This document shows positions 17,219 to 26,363 of a DNA stretch of 64,000 nt, piece by piece (the first letter of the stretch is position 1; every line of letters begins with the position of its first letter). Where the stretch lies: positions 186,001 to 250,000 of the forward strand of contig NZ_VSLZ01000001.1 of assembly GCF_010747475.1 (NCBI RefSeq), given 5' to 3'. This DNA is from Halorussus sp. MSC15.2. Lineage in GTDB: Archaea > Halobacteriota > Halobacteria > Halobacteriales > Haladaptataceae. Position numbers and translations under genes: made by a program. The notes under the pieces were generated by a model. The model did no database searches and was not told where the DNA came from. It saw nothing but the letters and a program-made list of their open reading frames with translations.

Positions 17219-17224
17219 TTTTTT
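17219..17224 (+). terminator. Oligo-T terminator after the acyl-CoA dehydrogenase gene
   Basis: Six consecutive T residues lie 31 nt after the stop codon, with no strong hairpin needed. Runs of T like this end transcription in archaea. Confidence 0.5.
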
Positions 17225-17357
17225 CTAGAGTGGAGAAACGAAGACGGGAGCGAACGAGCAGCTAGCTACTGCCGACACCAAGGAGTCACCGCAACGCGGG
17301 CCTCGCACCTCCCAAGCCTCCTCGCTCACTTCGCTCCCGCGTCCCTCGCACAGCGTT

Positions 17358-17398
17358 GGCGGACCACGAGGGTCCGCCGGAAGACAAATCGTCTTCCG
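17358..17398. repeat. Tandem perfect hairpins
   Basis: The left hairpin has an 8-bp stem GGCGGACC/GGTCCGCC around the loop ACGAG (17358-17378). The right one has an 8-bp stem CGGAAGAC/GTCTTCCG around AAATC (17378-17398). They share one base, so both can form back to back or compete. Either RNA or cruciform DNA could be involved. Confidence 0.7.
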
Positions 17399-17499
17399 AG
17401 CAATCGCGCCACGGCACGATGACGCCAGCGCGCGCCGATGTAGACCCGTCCACGAGCGATAGCTGAACTACCTGGACCACTGGGCGGGACTGAAAGGGG

Positions 17500-17598
17500 C
17501 CGGTCGCTCGCGTTCACTGTAGTCGTCTCAGCGACCTCTATCCGAGGCGAACCGAAGGTGAGCCGAGGATATGTCGCTGAGCGACCGCGAGCGACCGG
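17500..17598. repeat. Long nested inverted repeat
   Basis: The outer arms CCGGTCGCTCGCG (17500-17512) and CGCGAGCGACCGG (17586-17598) are perfect over 13 bp. Inside, TCAGCGAC (17528-17535) pairs with GTCGCTGA (17573-17580), and the centre has CCGAGG/CCGAGG-like direct repeats. The word ACCGCGAGCGACCG recurs in the element at about 29653. It looks like a small palindromic repeat family or a structured RNA. Confidence 0.65.
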
Positions 17599-17712
17599 GG
17601 GCTTTCGAAGAAGTCACGGTGACTGTGTCGTTGTAGCTGTCCTCTTTCTCTCGACCTCCGTCGGTTCTCCGAGCCACTTTTCACCGCCTGCGACCAACCT
17701 CACGCCAGAGCA

Positions 17713-18234
17713 GTGAACCTTCACGTCCGCTACGAGGGCGACGACGACCCCGACAAGTGCACGGCCCGGAAACTCGCCCGGTTCGACCTCGCCAAACTCC
17801 ACCGGAGCGCGTCGGCGACCCCATACGGCATCGTGCTGAACCCCCACGCCGAGCAGGCGCTCTCGCCCGCCGACCGCGCCGAGACCGACACGCTGGTCGC
17901 GCTCGACTGCTCGTGGGAGACCGCCGAGCGCGCGCTGTTCGAGATGCCGGGCGTCCACCGGGCGCTCCCGTTCCTCGTGGCGGCCAACCCCGTCAACTAC
18001 GGCAAGCCCTTCCGACTCAACACGGTCGAGGCGTTCGCCGCCGCCCTGACGATTCTGGGCGAGCGCGACCACGCCGAGCGAATTCTCGCGAAGTTCACGT
18101 GGGGCGAGACGTTCCTCGAACTCAACGACGAACCCCTCCGGCGCTACGCCGACTGCGAGGATTCGACCGAAGTCGTCGCGGTCCAGCAGGAGTATCTCGA
18201 CGCCGGAGCGGAACAGTCGGCGACCGACCCGTAG
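17713..18234 (+). CDS. tsr3: Tsr3-family 16S rRNA aminocarboxypropyltransferase
   Basis: This encodes 173 residues from GTG 17713. The motifs [18 protein letters not shown] at the start and [19 protein letters not shown] in the middle are the Tsr3 (formerly DUF367) signature. Tsr3 transfers the 3-amino-3-carboxypropyl group of SAM to a methylpseudouridine in small-subunit rRNA. The length matches archaeal members. The 3' end overlaps the convergent beta-helix gene by 91 nt. Confidence 0.92.
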   Translation: MNLHVRYEGDDDPDKCTARKLARFDLAKLHRSASATPYGIVLNPHAEQALSPADRAETDTLVALDCSWETAERALFEMPGVHRALPFLVAANPVNYGKPFRLNTVEAFAAALTILGERDHAERILAKFTWGETFLELNDEPLRRYADCEDSTEVVAVQQEYLDAGAEQSATDP

Positions 18235-19655
18235 TTGCTCCGGCCGGTCGCGTTTCCTGCCTCCGCGAGTCCCTCGCCGACGAGCGCGAGGACCGTGCCG
18301 TTCCGACTCAGGTCTCCGAACTCGGCCGACGCGACGTTTCGCTCGGCGTCCGCGACCGACTCGACCCGTCGCCACCCCTCGCCCGCGTCGAACCGCCACA
18401 GCGACAGCGCGTCCTCGGTCGCACTGGCCCGGTCAACCGCGGCGTCGTCGTAACCGACCGACAGCGCGAGATGTGCGTCGTCGTCGGTCGGCACCGCCCG
18501 GAGCGGGACGCCGACGACCTGTCGCTCGGTCGGGAGCGGCGGCGCGTCCGTCGCGGGGTCGAGCGCCACGTCGCGGGTCTCGAACGAGAGCGTGGCGTCC
18601 CCGAGCGTCACGCGCTCGCCGGCCGCGGTCGAGTCGCGGGCCGCGTAAATCGCGGTCCCCGGCGCGTCGGCCACCGAGACGCGGGTGAGCGCGGCGTCGT
18701 CGGAGTCGTTCAGGTAGATACCGACCCTTCGACTCCGGGGTCTCACGTCTCCACCGCCCGTCCCTCCGCTCTCCCGCGCTATCGTGAGATTCCGGAGCGC
18801 GGCGTCGTCGGACCGCGAGAGGACCACGTCGGCGAACCCGTTGCCCGCGGCGGTGGAATCGGCGATAGTCGCGTTCGCCGACGCGAAGACGCCGAGACCG
18901 TACTGGGAACTCCCTGCGACGCGGACCCCTTCGACCGTCACGCCGTCGGAGTTCCGGACCGAGACGCCGGCGAGATTGTCGGTCAGGTTCAGTCCCGCGA
19001 CGCGGGCGTCGGGAGCGTTCCGGAGGAAGAGTCCGGTGTTGCTCGCGCGGACGGTCCCGCCGAGGAGTTCGACGCCGGGCGAGTTCTCCACGAAGACGCC
19101 GTCGCCGAGGTTCTCCACGGCCGAGACGTTCCGGAGCGTCGCGTCGGTCGTGCCGAGGACGGCGACGCCCGCACCCCAGCGCGTCGTCGAGAGGTTCGTG
19201 ACGGTGACGTTCGAGCGCCGCTCCTGTCTACCGGGGCGCGTGGCCCCCCGAACGAGCGTAGCCACCCCAGCCCTCGTTCGCGCGCTCACGAGGACCCCCA
19301 CGACGCCGGGTCGCCCGCCGCGCTCGTCCGCCGCGACGGTGTGGCCGCCGCCGCGCAGCGTCACGTCGTCGGCTCGGATGGCGATGCAGGCCCCCAGACC
19401 GGTCCGCGGGCGAGTCGGCGACGCGTTCGTCACGTCGTCCGCGAGGACGTACACGCCGGACTCGGTGACGGTCGTGCAACTCGTGATTTCGGTTGCGCCG
19501 GTCGTTTCGGTCGTTTCGGTCCCGTCGGTCCAGTCGGTCGATACTGTCCCGACTGGTCCGGATTCCGCCGAGACGCCTGCGACCGCTCCCGCGGGACCGA
19601 CGACGCCGAGCACGACAATCAGTCCGAGGAGCGTGGCGACGATTCCCTCCGACAT
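18144..19655 (-). CDS. Exported right-handed beta-helix (NosD-like) protein
   Basis: About 503 residues from ATG 19655. A hydrophobic N-terminal helix ([20 protein letters not shown]) looks like a Sec signal. The body contains repeated parallel beta-helix rungs ([74 protein letters not shown]), as in NosD/pectate-lyase-like proteins. The C-terminal part has a separate beta domain ([18 protein letters not shown]). Such proteins are surface or secreted and often bind polysaccharide; no catalytic residues could be assigned. Its last 91 nt overlap tsr3 on the other strand, and the final 30 residues (Ser/Cys-rich) may be non-native read-on. Confidence 0.8.
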   Translation of the reverse strand: MSEGIVATLLGLIVVLGVVGPAGAVAGVSAESGPVGTVSTDWTDGTETTETTGATEITSCTTVTESGVYVLADDVTNASPTRPRTGLGACIAIRADDVTLRGGGHTVAADERGGRPGVVGVLVSARTRAGVATLVRGATRPGRQERRSNVTVTNLSTTRWGAGVAVLGTTDATLRNVSAVENLGDGVFVENSPGVELLGGTVRASNTGLFLRNAPDARVAGLNLTDNLAGVSVRNSDGVTVEGVRVAGSSQYGLGVFASANATIADSTAAGNGFADVVLSRSDDAALRNLTIARESGGTGGGDVRPRSRRVGIYLNDSDDAALTRVSVADAPGTAIYAARDSTAAGERVTLGDATLSFETRDVALDPATDAPPLPTERQVVGVPLRAVPTDDDAHLALSVGYDDAAVDRASATEDALSLWRFDAGEGWRRVESVADAERNVASAEFGDLSRNGTVLALVGEGLAEAGNATGRSNYGSVADCSAPASRYSCWTATTSVESSQSA

Positions 19656-19763
19656 GGCCCAGACGTCACCGGACGCGAAGTTATGGCTTGTCGCCGCCCG
19701 CGACCGACCGTCGGTCCGTCTCACTCTGCAAGACTTAAATGCGATGACGGCCAACGCGTCGGT

Positions 19764-19913
19764 ATGGCTAGCTTCGAGAAAGCGACAGCGCGAACCCTCG
19801 ACAAGACGATTTGCATGCGGTGTAACGCTCGCAACCCCAAGAACGCCGACAACTGCCGGAAGTGCGGCTACGGCAACCTCCGACCGAAGAGCAAGGAACC
19901 GCGGAACGCCTGA
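19764..19913 (+). CDS. rpl40e: 50S ribosomal protein L40e
   Basis: This encodes 49 residues. The zinc-ribbon [10 protein letters not shown] followed by [15 protein letters not shown] is the complete L40e signature with two CxxC pairs, preceded by [12 protein letters not shown]. It is a small protein of the large ribosomal subunit. The ATG at 19764 gives the standard MASFEKA start. An AT-rich stretch (AAGACTTAAATGCG) lies about 30 nt upstream. Confidence 0.96.
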   Translation: MASFEKATARTLDKTICMRCNARNPKNADNCRKCGYGNLRPKSKEPRNA

Positions 19914-20077
19914 ATCGTCACTCCGGCGTCCCGTTACTCCGTCCTACGGTCCGTCTTCTTTCGCGCGGCGTCGCCCGAGCAGTCGCGTCGCTCTTTCGCA
20001 GTTGCGACACGCGACCGCTTGTCGGCGGTCTCTACGCTTCCGACTGAGACAGCGACGGCGACGTGGCGAGTCCGGCG

Positions 20078-20383
20078 TTACTCTCCGGAACCGGGATCGC
20101 CCGTCTCCTCGATTCGCGACCGGTACTTCGCCAGCGCCTCGTCCAGCGCCTCGTCGGCGTCCACGTCGAGCGACTCGGCGACCGCGAGTAGGGAGAACAG
20201 CACGTCGCCGAGTTCGTCGGTCTTCACGTCCAACGCCTCGGGCGACGCGCCGTAGTCGGTCGAGTCGTTGACGTCCTTGGCGAGTTCGCCGACCTCCGAG
20301 GCGAGGTCCAGAATCTGATAGGCCGGTTCGCCCTCCATGTCGTGTTCCGCGAAGAACTCGGCGACTCTCTCTTGGGCTTTCAT
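20078..20383 (-). CDS. MazG-like nucleotide pyrophosphohydrolase
   Basis: This encodes about 101 residues. The pattern ILDLASEVGELAKDVN followed by KTDELGDVLFSLLAVAESL carries the ExxE and ExxD metal-binding residues of the MazG/all-alpha NTP-PPase fold. These enzymes clear non-canonical or excess NTPs to NMP and pyrophosphate. The single-domain length is normal for archaeal members. ATG 20383 is chosen over an in-frame TTG three codons upstream. Confidence 0.88.
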   Translation of the reverse strand: MKAQERVAEFFAEHDMEGEPAYQILDLASEVGELAKDVNDSTDYGASPEALDVKTDELGDVLFSLLAVAESLDVDADEALDEALAKYRSRIEETGDPGSGE

Positions 20384-20446
20384 CTGTCGCAACTGAGACC
20401 CGGACGTCGAAGGGTAAAACGATTGTCGGTTACTCGTCGGCGACCG

Positions 20447-21058
20447 CTACTCCTCGGGATACTTCGGTTCGCGGCGCTCGGCGCGCTCCAGCGCGCGCTC
20501 GATTACCTCGCGTACGTCTCCGTGGAACTCGTCGCCGTGGCCCGCGTACATGTTCTCGACGCCCTCGGGCATCCGGTTCAGAATTTCCCGGATGCTCTCG
20601 ATTTCGCGCTCGCGGGACTGACCGGCCGAGTCCGTCCGGCCGAAGCTCCCGTCGTCGAACGCGCCGTCGTTGTACACCACCACGTCGCCGCTGAAGAGCG
20701 TCGAGTCACTGACGAACGCGAGGTGGTCGTCGGCGTGACCGGGCGAGTAGACCGCCTCGAACTCCTCGTCGCCGATGCGGACGGTGTCGCCGTCGTCGAG
20801 TCTCCGAGTTCGGCGCGGGTGGTCGCCGTAACAGAGCAGTTCCGGGTCGTAGGCGTCCAGCACGGCGTCGAGTTGGCCGACGTGGTCGCCGTGCTGGTGG
20901 GTCAACACCACCGCGTCCACGTCCTCGACGCGGTCGGCGACGATGTCCGTGACGCCGGACATGCTCCCGGCGTCTACCAGTACTGTCCGGTCGCCCTCCA
21001 CGAGATAGGCGTTACAGGTGAACGTCTCCGCGTCGGCGGTGACGTTGTGAACGTGCAT
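20447..21058 (-). CDS. Metallo-beta-lactamase-fold hydrolase
   Basis: About 203 residues. The metal-binding motif LTHQHGDHVGQL (HxHxDH) is followed by SPGHADDHLAF, SGDVV and a C-terminal YAGHGDEF, so all ligands of the two-metal glyoxalase-II-like site are present. The substrate is unknown. ATG 21058 (MHVHNVTADAETFTCNAY) matches the family start; an upstream in-frame start adds nine non-conserved residues. Confidence 0.9.
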   Translation of the reverse strand: MHVHNVTADAETFTCNAYLVEGDRTVLVDAGSMSGVTDIVADRVEDVDAVVLTHQHGDHVGQLDAVLDAYDPELLCYGDHPRRTRRLDDGDTVRIGDEEFEAVYSPGHADDHLAFVSDSTLFSGDVVVYNDGAFDDGSFGRTDSAGQSREREIESIREILNRMPEGVENMYAGHGDEFHGDVREVIERALERAERREPKYPEE

Positions 21059-21141
21059 GCCGGGCTGTTCGGCACCTCCCCTCAAAACGCTGACGGGCGG
21101 CGGGGGACTTTAGTGTTCGAAGCGCCAACATGCTAGTAGAC

Positions 21142-21330
21142 ATGGGCTTTGGGAGCTACGACGAGTCCGAACAGGACAATCAGGACTACGACGCCGACCT
21201 CGACGACAGCGGCGTCGATACGGAGGAGAACTCCCACGAGGGCAGCGTCGATTTCGAAATCGGTGCCTCGAACGACGAACTCATCGACCGACTACAAGAC
21301 ATCAAAGACGACGGACAGAGCGAGACCTGA
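21142..21330 (+). CDS. Small acidic conserved haloarchaeal protein, DUF5786-like
   Basis: This encodes 62 residues from ATG 21142. The opening MGFGSYDESEQDNQDYD and ending SNDELIDRLQDIKD match a small protein conserved across haloarchaea and named only as a domain of unknown function. It is strongly acidic. An in-frame ATG at 21130 would add four residues but lacks the conserved MGFGSYDESE start. Confidence 0.85.
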   Translation: MGFGSYDESEQDNQDYDADLDDSGVDTEENSHEGSVDFEIGASNDELIDRLQDIKDDGQSET

Positions 21331-21385
21331 TAGGGTCGGTCGTAACTCTGTTCAGCACTGGTCGTCCACTAACGGTGTATCGAAC

Positions 21386-21448
21386 GTGACACAATCAGAC
21401 GACGGATTCGGACCGGGACGGAACTACGACCGACCCTACGAGCCGTGA
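21386..21448 (+). CDS. Possible 20-residue leader peptide
   Basis: A GTG-started frame (TQSDDGFGPGRNYDRPYEP) ends in a TGA that overlaps the GTG start of the DUF99 gene (GTGA). Composition is acidic/aromatic like real haloarchaeal protein, and the overlap would couple its translation to DUF99. No Shine-Dalgarno sequence is evident and no homologue is known to me, so chance is possible. Confidence 0.3.
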   Translation: MTQSDDGFGPGRNYDRPYEP

Positions 21449-22011
21449 AGTCCGGCGTCCGCGCGCTGGGTATCGCCGAGTCCTATCGCGAACGCCGTAG
21501 CACGCTGGCGGGCGTTGTCACCCGCGCGAGTCGCGTCACCGACGGCTTCGCCTACGAGTCCTGCACCGTCGGCGGGACGGACGCCACCGACGCCGTTATC
21601 GACCTCTTCTCGGACCTCGACCGCGAGGACGTGCGATACCTCTTCGTCGCCGGTATCGCGCTGGCGTGGTACAACGTCGTGGACCTGCACCGGGTGTCGG
21701 AGGCGACCGACCGCCCCGTGATTTCGGTGACGTTCGAGGAGAGTCCGGGACTGGTCGAGGCGCTGGAGACCGAGTTCGAGGGCGAGGAACTCGCCCGACG
21801 GAAAGCCGCCTTCGAGCGCCAACCGCCCCGAGAGCGACTCGCGGTGAACGACCAGACCGTCTTCGTCCGGTCGGTCGGCGTCGATTCGAGCGAGGCCCGC
21901 GACGCGGTGCGGGCGTTCACGCCCGAGGGCGGCCGGCCCGAACCCCTGCGAGTGGCGCGACTGGCGGCGCGGGCGGGCGACGACTTCCGACGGCAGGCCG
22001 CCGATTCTTAA
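21445..22011 (+). CDS. DUF99 family protein (endonuclease dU-type)
   Basis: This encodes 188 residues from GTG 21445. The opening KSGVRALGIAESYRE, the VGGTDATDAVIDLF segment, and VRYLFVAGIALAWYNVVDLH with RPVISVTFEES are DUF99 landmarks. The family includes an archaeal deoxyuridine endonuclease; the activity here is unproven. The next gene, uracil-DNA glycosylase, begins 24 nt later, which supports a shared role in uracil or damaged-base repair. Confidence 0.85.
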   Translation: MKSGVRALGIAESYRERRSTLAGVVTRASRVTDGFAYESCTVGGTDATDAVIDLFSDLDREDVRYLFVAGIALAWYNVVDLHRVSEATDRPVISVTFEESPGLVEALETEFEGEELARRKAAFERQPPRERLAVNDQTVFVRSVGVDSSEARDAVRAFTPEGGRPEPLRVARLAARAGDDFRRQAADS

Positions 22012-22035
22012 TACTCGAGACGCGTGGTCTCACCC

Positions 22036-22626
22036 ATGGGAGACATGGACGGTCTCGAAGTGACCGAATGCACGCGCTGTCCCGAACTCGTGGACAGCAG
22101 AAGCCAAATCGTCAACGGCACCGGTCCGGCCGACGCCGACCTCCTGTTCGTCGGCGAGGGACCGGGCGCACAGGAGGACGAGCAGGGCGAACCGTTCGTC
22201 GGCCGGAGCGGGACGGTTCTGGACGACAAACTCCGCGAACGGGGACTGGCCCGCGAGGACGTGCGCATCACCAACTGCGTGCGGTGCCGCCCGCCGGAGA
22301 ACCGCGACCCCACCGTCGAGGAACTGGAGAACTGTTGGCCGTACCTCGAGTCCGAGATAGAGCAGGTCGACCCCGAGGTGATAATCACGCTCGGCAAGGT
22401 GCCGAGCGAACACCTGCTGGACCGCGACGTGGCCGTCACGAAGGAGGCCGCGACCGTCGAACAGGTGGACCTCGGCGGCGCTGTCCGGGACGTCCTCGTC
22501 TGCGTCCACCCCGCGGCGACCTTCTACGACCGCAGTCAGGAGGAGTCGCTCGACGCCGCCTTCGACAAGGCCGCCGCGATGGCGGACGGCGACTCGAACG
22601 GCCAGTCCCAACTCGGCGACTTCTGA
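22036..22626 (+). CDS. udg: Family 4 uracil-DNA glycosylase
   Basis: About 196 residues. It shows LLFVGEGPGAQEDEQGEPFVG (catalytic motif A), VRCRPPENRDPT, and VHPAATFY (motif B). Four Cys fit the [4Fe-4S] cluster of family 4: the CTRC pair near the start, then C in NCVRC and in ENCWPYL. It removes uracil from DNA. ATG 22036 is chosen over an in-frame GTG at 22024. It forms an operon with DUF99. Confidence 0.94.
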   Translation: MGDMDGLEVTECTRCPELVDSRSQIVNGTGPADADLLFVGEGPGAQEDEQGEPFVGRSGTVLDDKLRERGLAREDVRITNCVRCRPPENRDPTVEELENCWPYLESEIEQVDPEVIITLGKVPSEHLLDRDVAVTKEAATVEQVDLGGAVRDVLVCVHPAATFYDRSQEESLDAAFDKAAAMADGDSNGQSQLGDF

Positions 22627-22724
22627 ACCCCAAGCGGTCTCGCGCTTCCGACCCGGTGGTTCGTCTCGCTCTCCGACAGTAATCGCCGAATAACAATGGG
22701 ACCGCCGTCGGAAGAACGGGTCCC

Positions 22725-22964
22725 ATGCCGTTCCAGATTCCCGGTCTCGTCGCGGTGTCAGAATCGCTCACAGTCGTCGCAACTGCCGTCCTCGTGCCGT
22801 TCGTCCTCGCTTCGTTGGTGTATCTCGACGCCCGCTGGCGACGGAGTTCGGCGGGTTCGCGCGACAAGGCGCTCGCACCCCTCGCGTGGGGCGCGACGAC
22901 CTTCCTCTCCGGGGTCGCGTGTCCGCTCGTCGCGGCGTGCTACGTGGCGGTCCGGGGCCGCTAG
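22725..22964 (+). CDS. Small two-helix membrane protein
   Basis: This encodes 79 residues with two hydrophobic helices (VATAVLVPFVLASLVYL and WGATTFLSGVACPLVAACYV) joined by a basic loop, ending in RGR. No family recognised, but haloarchaea carry many such proteins. Its TAG stop overlaps the stop of the convergent gene through the shared palindrome CTAG. Confidence 0.65.
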   Translation: MPFQIPGLVAVSESLTVVATAVLVPFVLASLVYLDARWRRSSAGSRDKALAPLAWGATTFLSGVACPLVAACYVAVRGR

Positions 22965-25164
22965 CGGTCCAGCGCGGCCCACCGGAACTCGTCGTCGAAC
23001 GCCAGCGCCGTCTCGTAGCGGTCGGCCGGGTCGGCCACGAGCGCCCGGTCGAGGACGGGGTCGAGTTCGGCGGGGAGCGCGGGGTTCGCCGAACTCGCTG
23101 TCGCGGGGTTCGGCCCCGGAATCGCGCCCGTGAGCAGGTGGTAGGCTAACGCGCCGACCCGGTAGACGTCACCCGCGACGCTCGCCGCGTCGGTCTCCTG
23201 CATCGACGCTCCGGTTGCCTTCCGTGACGTCACGTCTCCCTGCAGTCGTTCGGGCGGCGCGTAGGGGTCGGCCGCGTCTCGGTCGTCGGCCAACACCTCC
23301 GCCAGAAACCAGTCGCCGACCAGCACGTCGCCGGCGGTCGTCAGGTCGCGCTGGCCCTCGTCCGACGCCTCGCGGAAGACGTGCCGGGGCGCGAGTCGGC
23401 CGTGTGCCGCGCCCTCGCGGTGGGCCGCGTGGAGCGCCCGGGCGACGCCCGAGACGACTTCGACGCGCTCGCGGTCCGCGACCGGCCATGAGTCGGCCAG
23501 CGACCCGCCCGCGACGAAGGGGGTCCGGAACCACGGAACCGGGTCGCCGTCCGGGCCGACGTCGAATTCCCGAATCGGAAGGACGCCGTCGGCCGCCCCG
23601 GAGAGGTCGGCCCACCGCTCGACGGCGTCGGCGACGGCCGCCGGGTCTCGGTGTCCACGCCGTCGCGGACGCGAGTCTCGGCGACCAGCGTCGGCCCGTC
23701 GGGCGTCCGGACGCGCTCGCGGTACGTCTCGGTGACGGGACCGCCGCCGAGTCGGTCGAGGCGGCCGAACTCCGCACCGGAGTCGCTGCCGGGGGTCTCG
23801 CGCGTCGCTCGGCGGTAGCCGACGCCGAGGAGACCGGCCCCGAGCAGGCCGAACAGTCCGAGTCCCGACGGGGAGGTGGCGAATCGCCCGGCCGCGGCCA
23901 GCGGTGCGGTGGCGAGCGGCGAGGGTCGGTCCACGGCGTACAGCGTCCCGCTCTGGGTCGCCACCAGCGCGAGGTCGCCGACGACGTCGGCCCAGAGTCC
24001 CCGGTCGTCCGCGAAGTCGAGTCTCCAGCGTTCGTCTCCCGACCCGGCGTCGATGGCGGCGGTCCCGGTTCTCCCGACCGCGTAGACGAGTCCGTCTCGC
24101 ACGGTCCCCCAGTAGTTGTTCCCGCTTCCGGTGTCGGCGCGCCAGCGCTCGCGGCCCGACTCGGCGTCGACCGCGACCAACCCGTCGCCGACCGAGAAGT
24201 AGACACCGTCTCCGTCCGTCTCGACGCCGTGGCCTCGGTCGCCGTCGCCGCCGAAGGTCCACCGCTTCTCGCCGGTTCTGACGTCTATCGCGGCCAGCGA
24301 CTGTCCCCAGACGAAGACGGTGTCGGCGGTGACGGTGCCCATCGCGGGGTGAGGCGGGAGTCGCTCGTGGGGTGTCCGCCAGCGTCTGGTTCCGTCGCCG
24401 ACTCGGAGTCCGTAGACCGCTTCGTCGGACCACCCGACCAGCAGGCCGTCCCGCACTTCGGCGGCCCACGTCCGCTCTTCCTCGGGCGTCCGGGCGACCC
24501 ACCGCTGACGACCGTCCTCCCGGCCGAGCGCGTAGTAGCCGCCCGTCCCGCCGAGGTAGACGCGCTCGTCGTCCAGCAACGGACCGGCGAGTCGGTCCTC
24601 GCCGTCGAGTTCGGTCGTCCACAACTCACCGCCTTGGGCGGCGTCGGTGGCGGTCACGCGTCCGTCGGCGGCGGTGACGACCGCGCCGTCGCCGACCACG
24701 ACGTTCCGGTAATCGAGGTTGCCCGTGGCGACTCGCCACCGGTCGCTGCCGTCGTTGGCGTCGAGCGCCCGCAGTCGCTCGCCGTCCACGACGTACACCA
24801 GTCCGTCGGCGGCCTTCGGAAACGTCGAGCGGCCGTCCAACTCGCGTCGCCAGCGAGTCTGTCCCGTTTCGGCGTCGAGGGCGCACACCTCGTACTGCGA
24901 CTCCCCGTCGGACCTGCTCCGGACGAGCGTGACGAGCGCTTCTCGGGTCCTGACCGGGGGGTAGACTGTCGCCGCCGCGTCGGTCTCGAACGTCCACCGA
25001 ACTCGGTGGTCGGTGTCGATACCGGGAACGCCAACCGCCGGTTGCCCCGTCGCAGACACGCGGGTTGTACCGACCGCACGGGTGTCCGCCGCGGACCGAC
25101 TCGCGCCACCGAGTCCGCCTGCACCGAGGAGGAACGTTCGCCGACTCGTCTCTCGGGAGACCAT
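22961..25164 (-). CDS. Tat-exported PQQ-propeller / transmembrane / pseudokinase protein, frame broken
   Basis: From ATG 25164 a Tat signal (TSRRTFLLGAGGLGG) leads into an exported PQQ-type beta-propeller of about 400 residues with repeats such as CALDAETGQTRWRREL and AIDVRTGEKRWTFGG. A single helix follows (LGLFGLLGAGLLGVGY), then an N-lobe kinase start (FGRLDRLGGGPVTETY). Here the frame is lost. One inserted base near 23643-23645 restores the rest: DPAAVADAVERW, HGRLAPRHVF, VGDWFLAEV, YAPPERLQG, VYRVGALAYHLLTG, ending at 22961. In the kinase domain the VAIK Lys reads AET, HRD reads HGR and DFG reads DWF, so it is probably a pseudokinase. Topology suggests a sensor: propeller outside, kinase-like domain inside. 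The deletion is probably a sequencing artefact. Confidence 0.8.
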
Positions 25165-25364
25165 ATCGGCTGGGGACGCTCTGCGGCCTTCATCGTTTGG
25201 GTGATTTGGCTCCCGACAGCCGCCAGTCACTGGAATGCGACGCAGTAGCGAAATATGGGCGGTGTAAACACGTGGTAGAAAGCGGAGAGTAGATGCGCGT
25301 CCCCGTCAGCCGACTGCGACGCGGGTCCCCGTCGAAAAGAAACGGAGATTCGGGAGAAAAGCGT

Positions 25365-26363
25365 TTAGGGCCGGTTCGAGCCGGTTCCGAGCCACTTACT
25401 TCCGTCGGCGAGGTCCCGGATGGCGTCGAGGATGGACTTGCTCTCGTGTTCGTCCGGGCGGAGTCGCGCGCGGATGCGCGAGGAGAGCAGTTCCACCGAG
25501 ATGACGATGACGAACACCATGATGATGCCCGCCGCGGCCTTCTGATACTTGAACAGGTCCTGTCGCAGGCGGATGTACCGACCGATGCCGCCCGCGCCGA
25601 CGACGCCGAGACTGATGGCGATGCGAGTGTTGATTTCGAGGATGTAGAGCGTCCACGCGACGTAGGAGGTCGAGACCTGACTCAGCATCCCGAAGCCGAT
25701 GACCTGCGGGCGCGAGGCCCCCGTCGATTGGATGGCCTCGATGGGTCCGTCCTCGATTTCTTCGAGTTCGTCGGTGAACAGTCGGCCGAGATTTCCGACG
25801 GTGTCGGTGGCGATGGCCAGCACTGCGCTGACCTCGTTGATGCCCGCCAGCGGCACGTAGATGAGAATCCAGACCAGCGCCGGAATCGCCCGAATCGCGC
25901 TCATCGCGCCGCGGAAGATGAAGTTGAACGGGAACGGCGTGACCTGTTCGGACCCGAGCACGCCGAAGAACAGCGCGAGCGGGAAGCCCAGTACCGTGCC
26001 GGTGAACCCGAGAACGATGGTCACCATGCTGAGTCGCACCAGCGACGCGCTGTCGCTCGTCACGCTCTCGACGATGGGCTGACCGAAGTTCCGGAAACTG
26101 GCCGGAATCGCCTTCAGCCCGGTGATGTTGTTCTGCTCGGTGTAGATGGTGAAGTCCACGAAGTTCGGCGGCACGAAGCTCTTGATGAACTCTATTTCTT
26201 GGGGCACCTGCGCCCAGAGTTCCTTCGGGTCGAAGCCGATGAAGTCGAGACCGAAGTACGTCGCCGCGAGGACGACCGCCAGCATGGCCACGGCGAACAA
26301 CTGTCGGATGCGTCGGCGTCGCTCCAGCACCTGCAGCGTCTCGTCGATTCGGGAACTACTCAT
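25365..26363 (-). CDS. phnE: Phosphonate/phosphate-type ABC transporter permease
   Basis: About 332 residues with six or more membrane helices. The permease EAA loop lies around ALVWILIYVPLAGINEVSAVLA and GVVGAGGIGRYIR. An N-terminal region with helices precedes the core, making it longer than typical PhnE. ATG 26363 overlaps the end of phnC by 8 nt, so translation is coupled. It should pair with the ATPase and lipoprotein encoded upstream to import an oxyanion such as phosphonate or phosphite. No C-P lyase genes are nearby. Confidence 0.9.
   Translation of the reverse strand: MSSSRIDETLQVLERRRRIRQLFAVAMLAVVLAATYFGLDFIGFDPKELWAQVPQEIEFIKSFVPPNFVDFTIYTEQNNITGLKAIPASFRNFGQPIVESVTSDSASLVRLSMVTIVLGFTGTVLGFPLALFFGVLGSEQVTPFPFNFIFRGAMSAIRAIPALVWILIYVPLAGINEVSAVLAIATDTVGNLGRLFTDELEEIEDGPIEAIQSTGASRPQVIGFGMLSQVSTSYVAWTLYILEINTRIAISLGVVGAGGIGRYIRLRQDLFKYQKAAAGIIMVFVIVISVELLSSRIRARLRPDEHESKSILDAIRDLADGSKWLGTGSNRP

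Larger units (their letters stand above)
17189..17712. other. Non-coding gap rich in palindromic elements
   Basis: About 520 nt with no convincing gene. Besides the oligo-T terminator it holds two short perfect hairpins (17358-17398) and a long imperfect hairpin (17500-17598), and many copies of words such as GCTCAC/TCGCTC and GAGCGACCG. Short minus-strand frames around 17286-17517 are Arg/Gly/Ala-rich and overlap the hairpins, so they look spurious. Promoter sequences for the Tsr3 gene should lie in the last 60 nt. Confidence 0.6.

Noticed and set aside
17286-17517. Small minus-strand frames in the hairpin gap
   Set aside because: Low complexity and overlapping the inverted repeats; no start signals.
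17757-19913. A 718-codon plus-strand frame that ends as L40e
   Set aside because: Only the last 49 codons (ATG 19764) match L40e; the rest is antisense to the beta-helix gene and Arg-rich.
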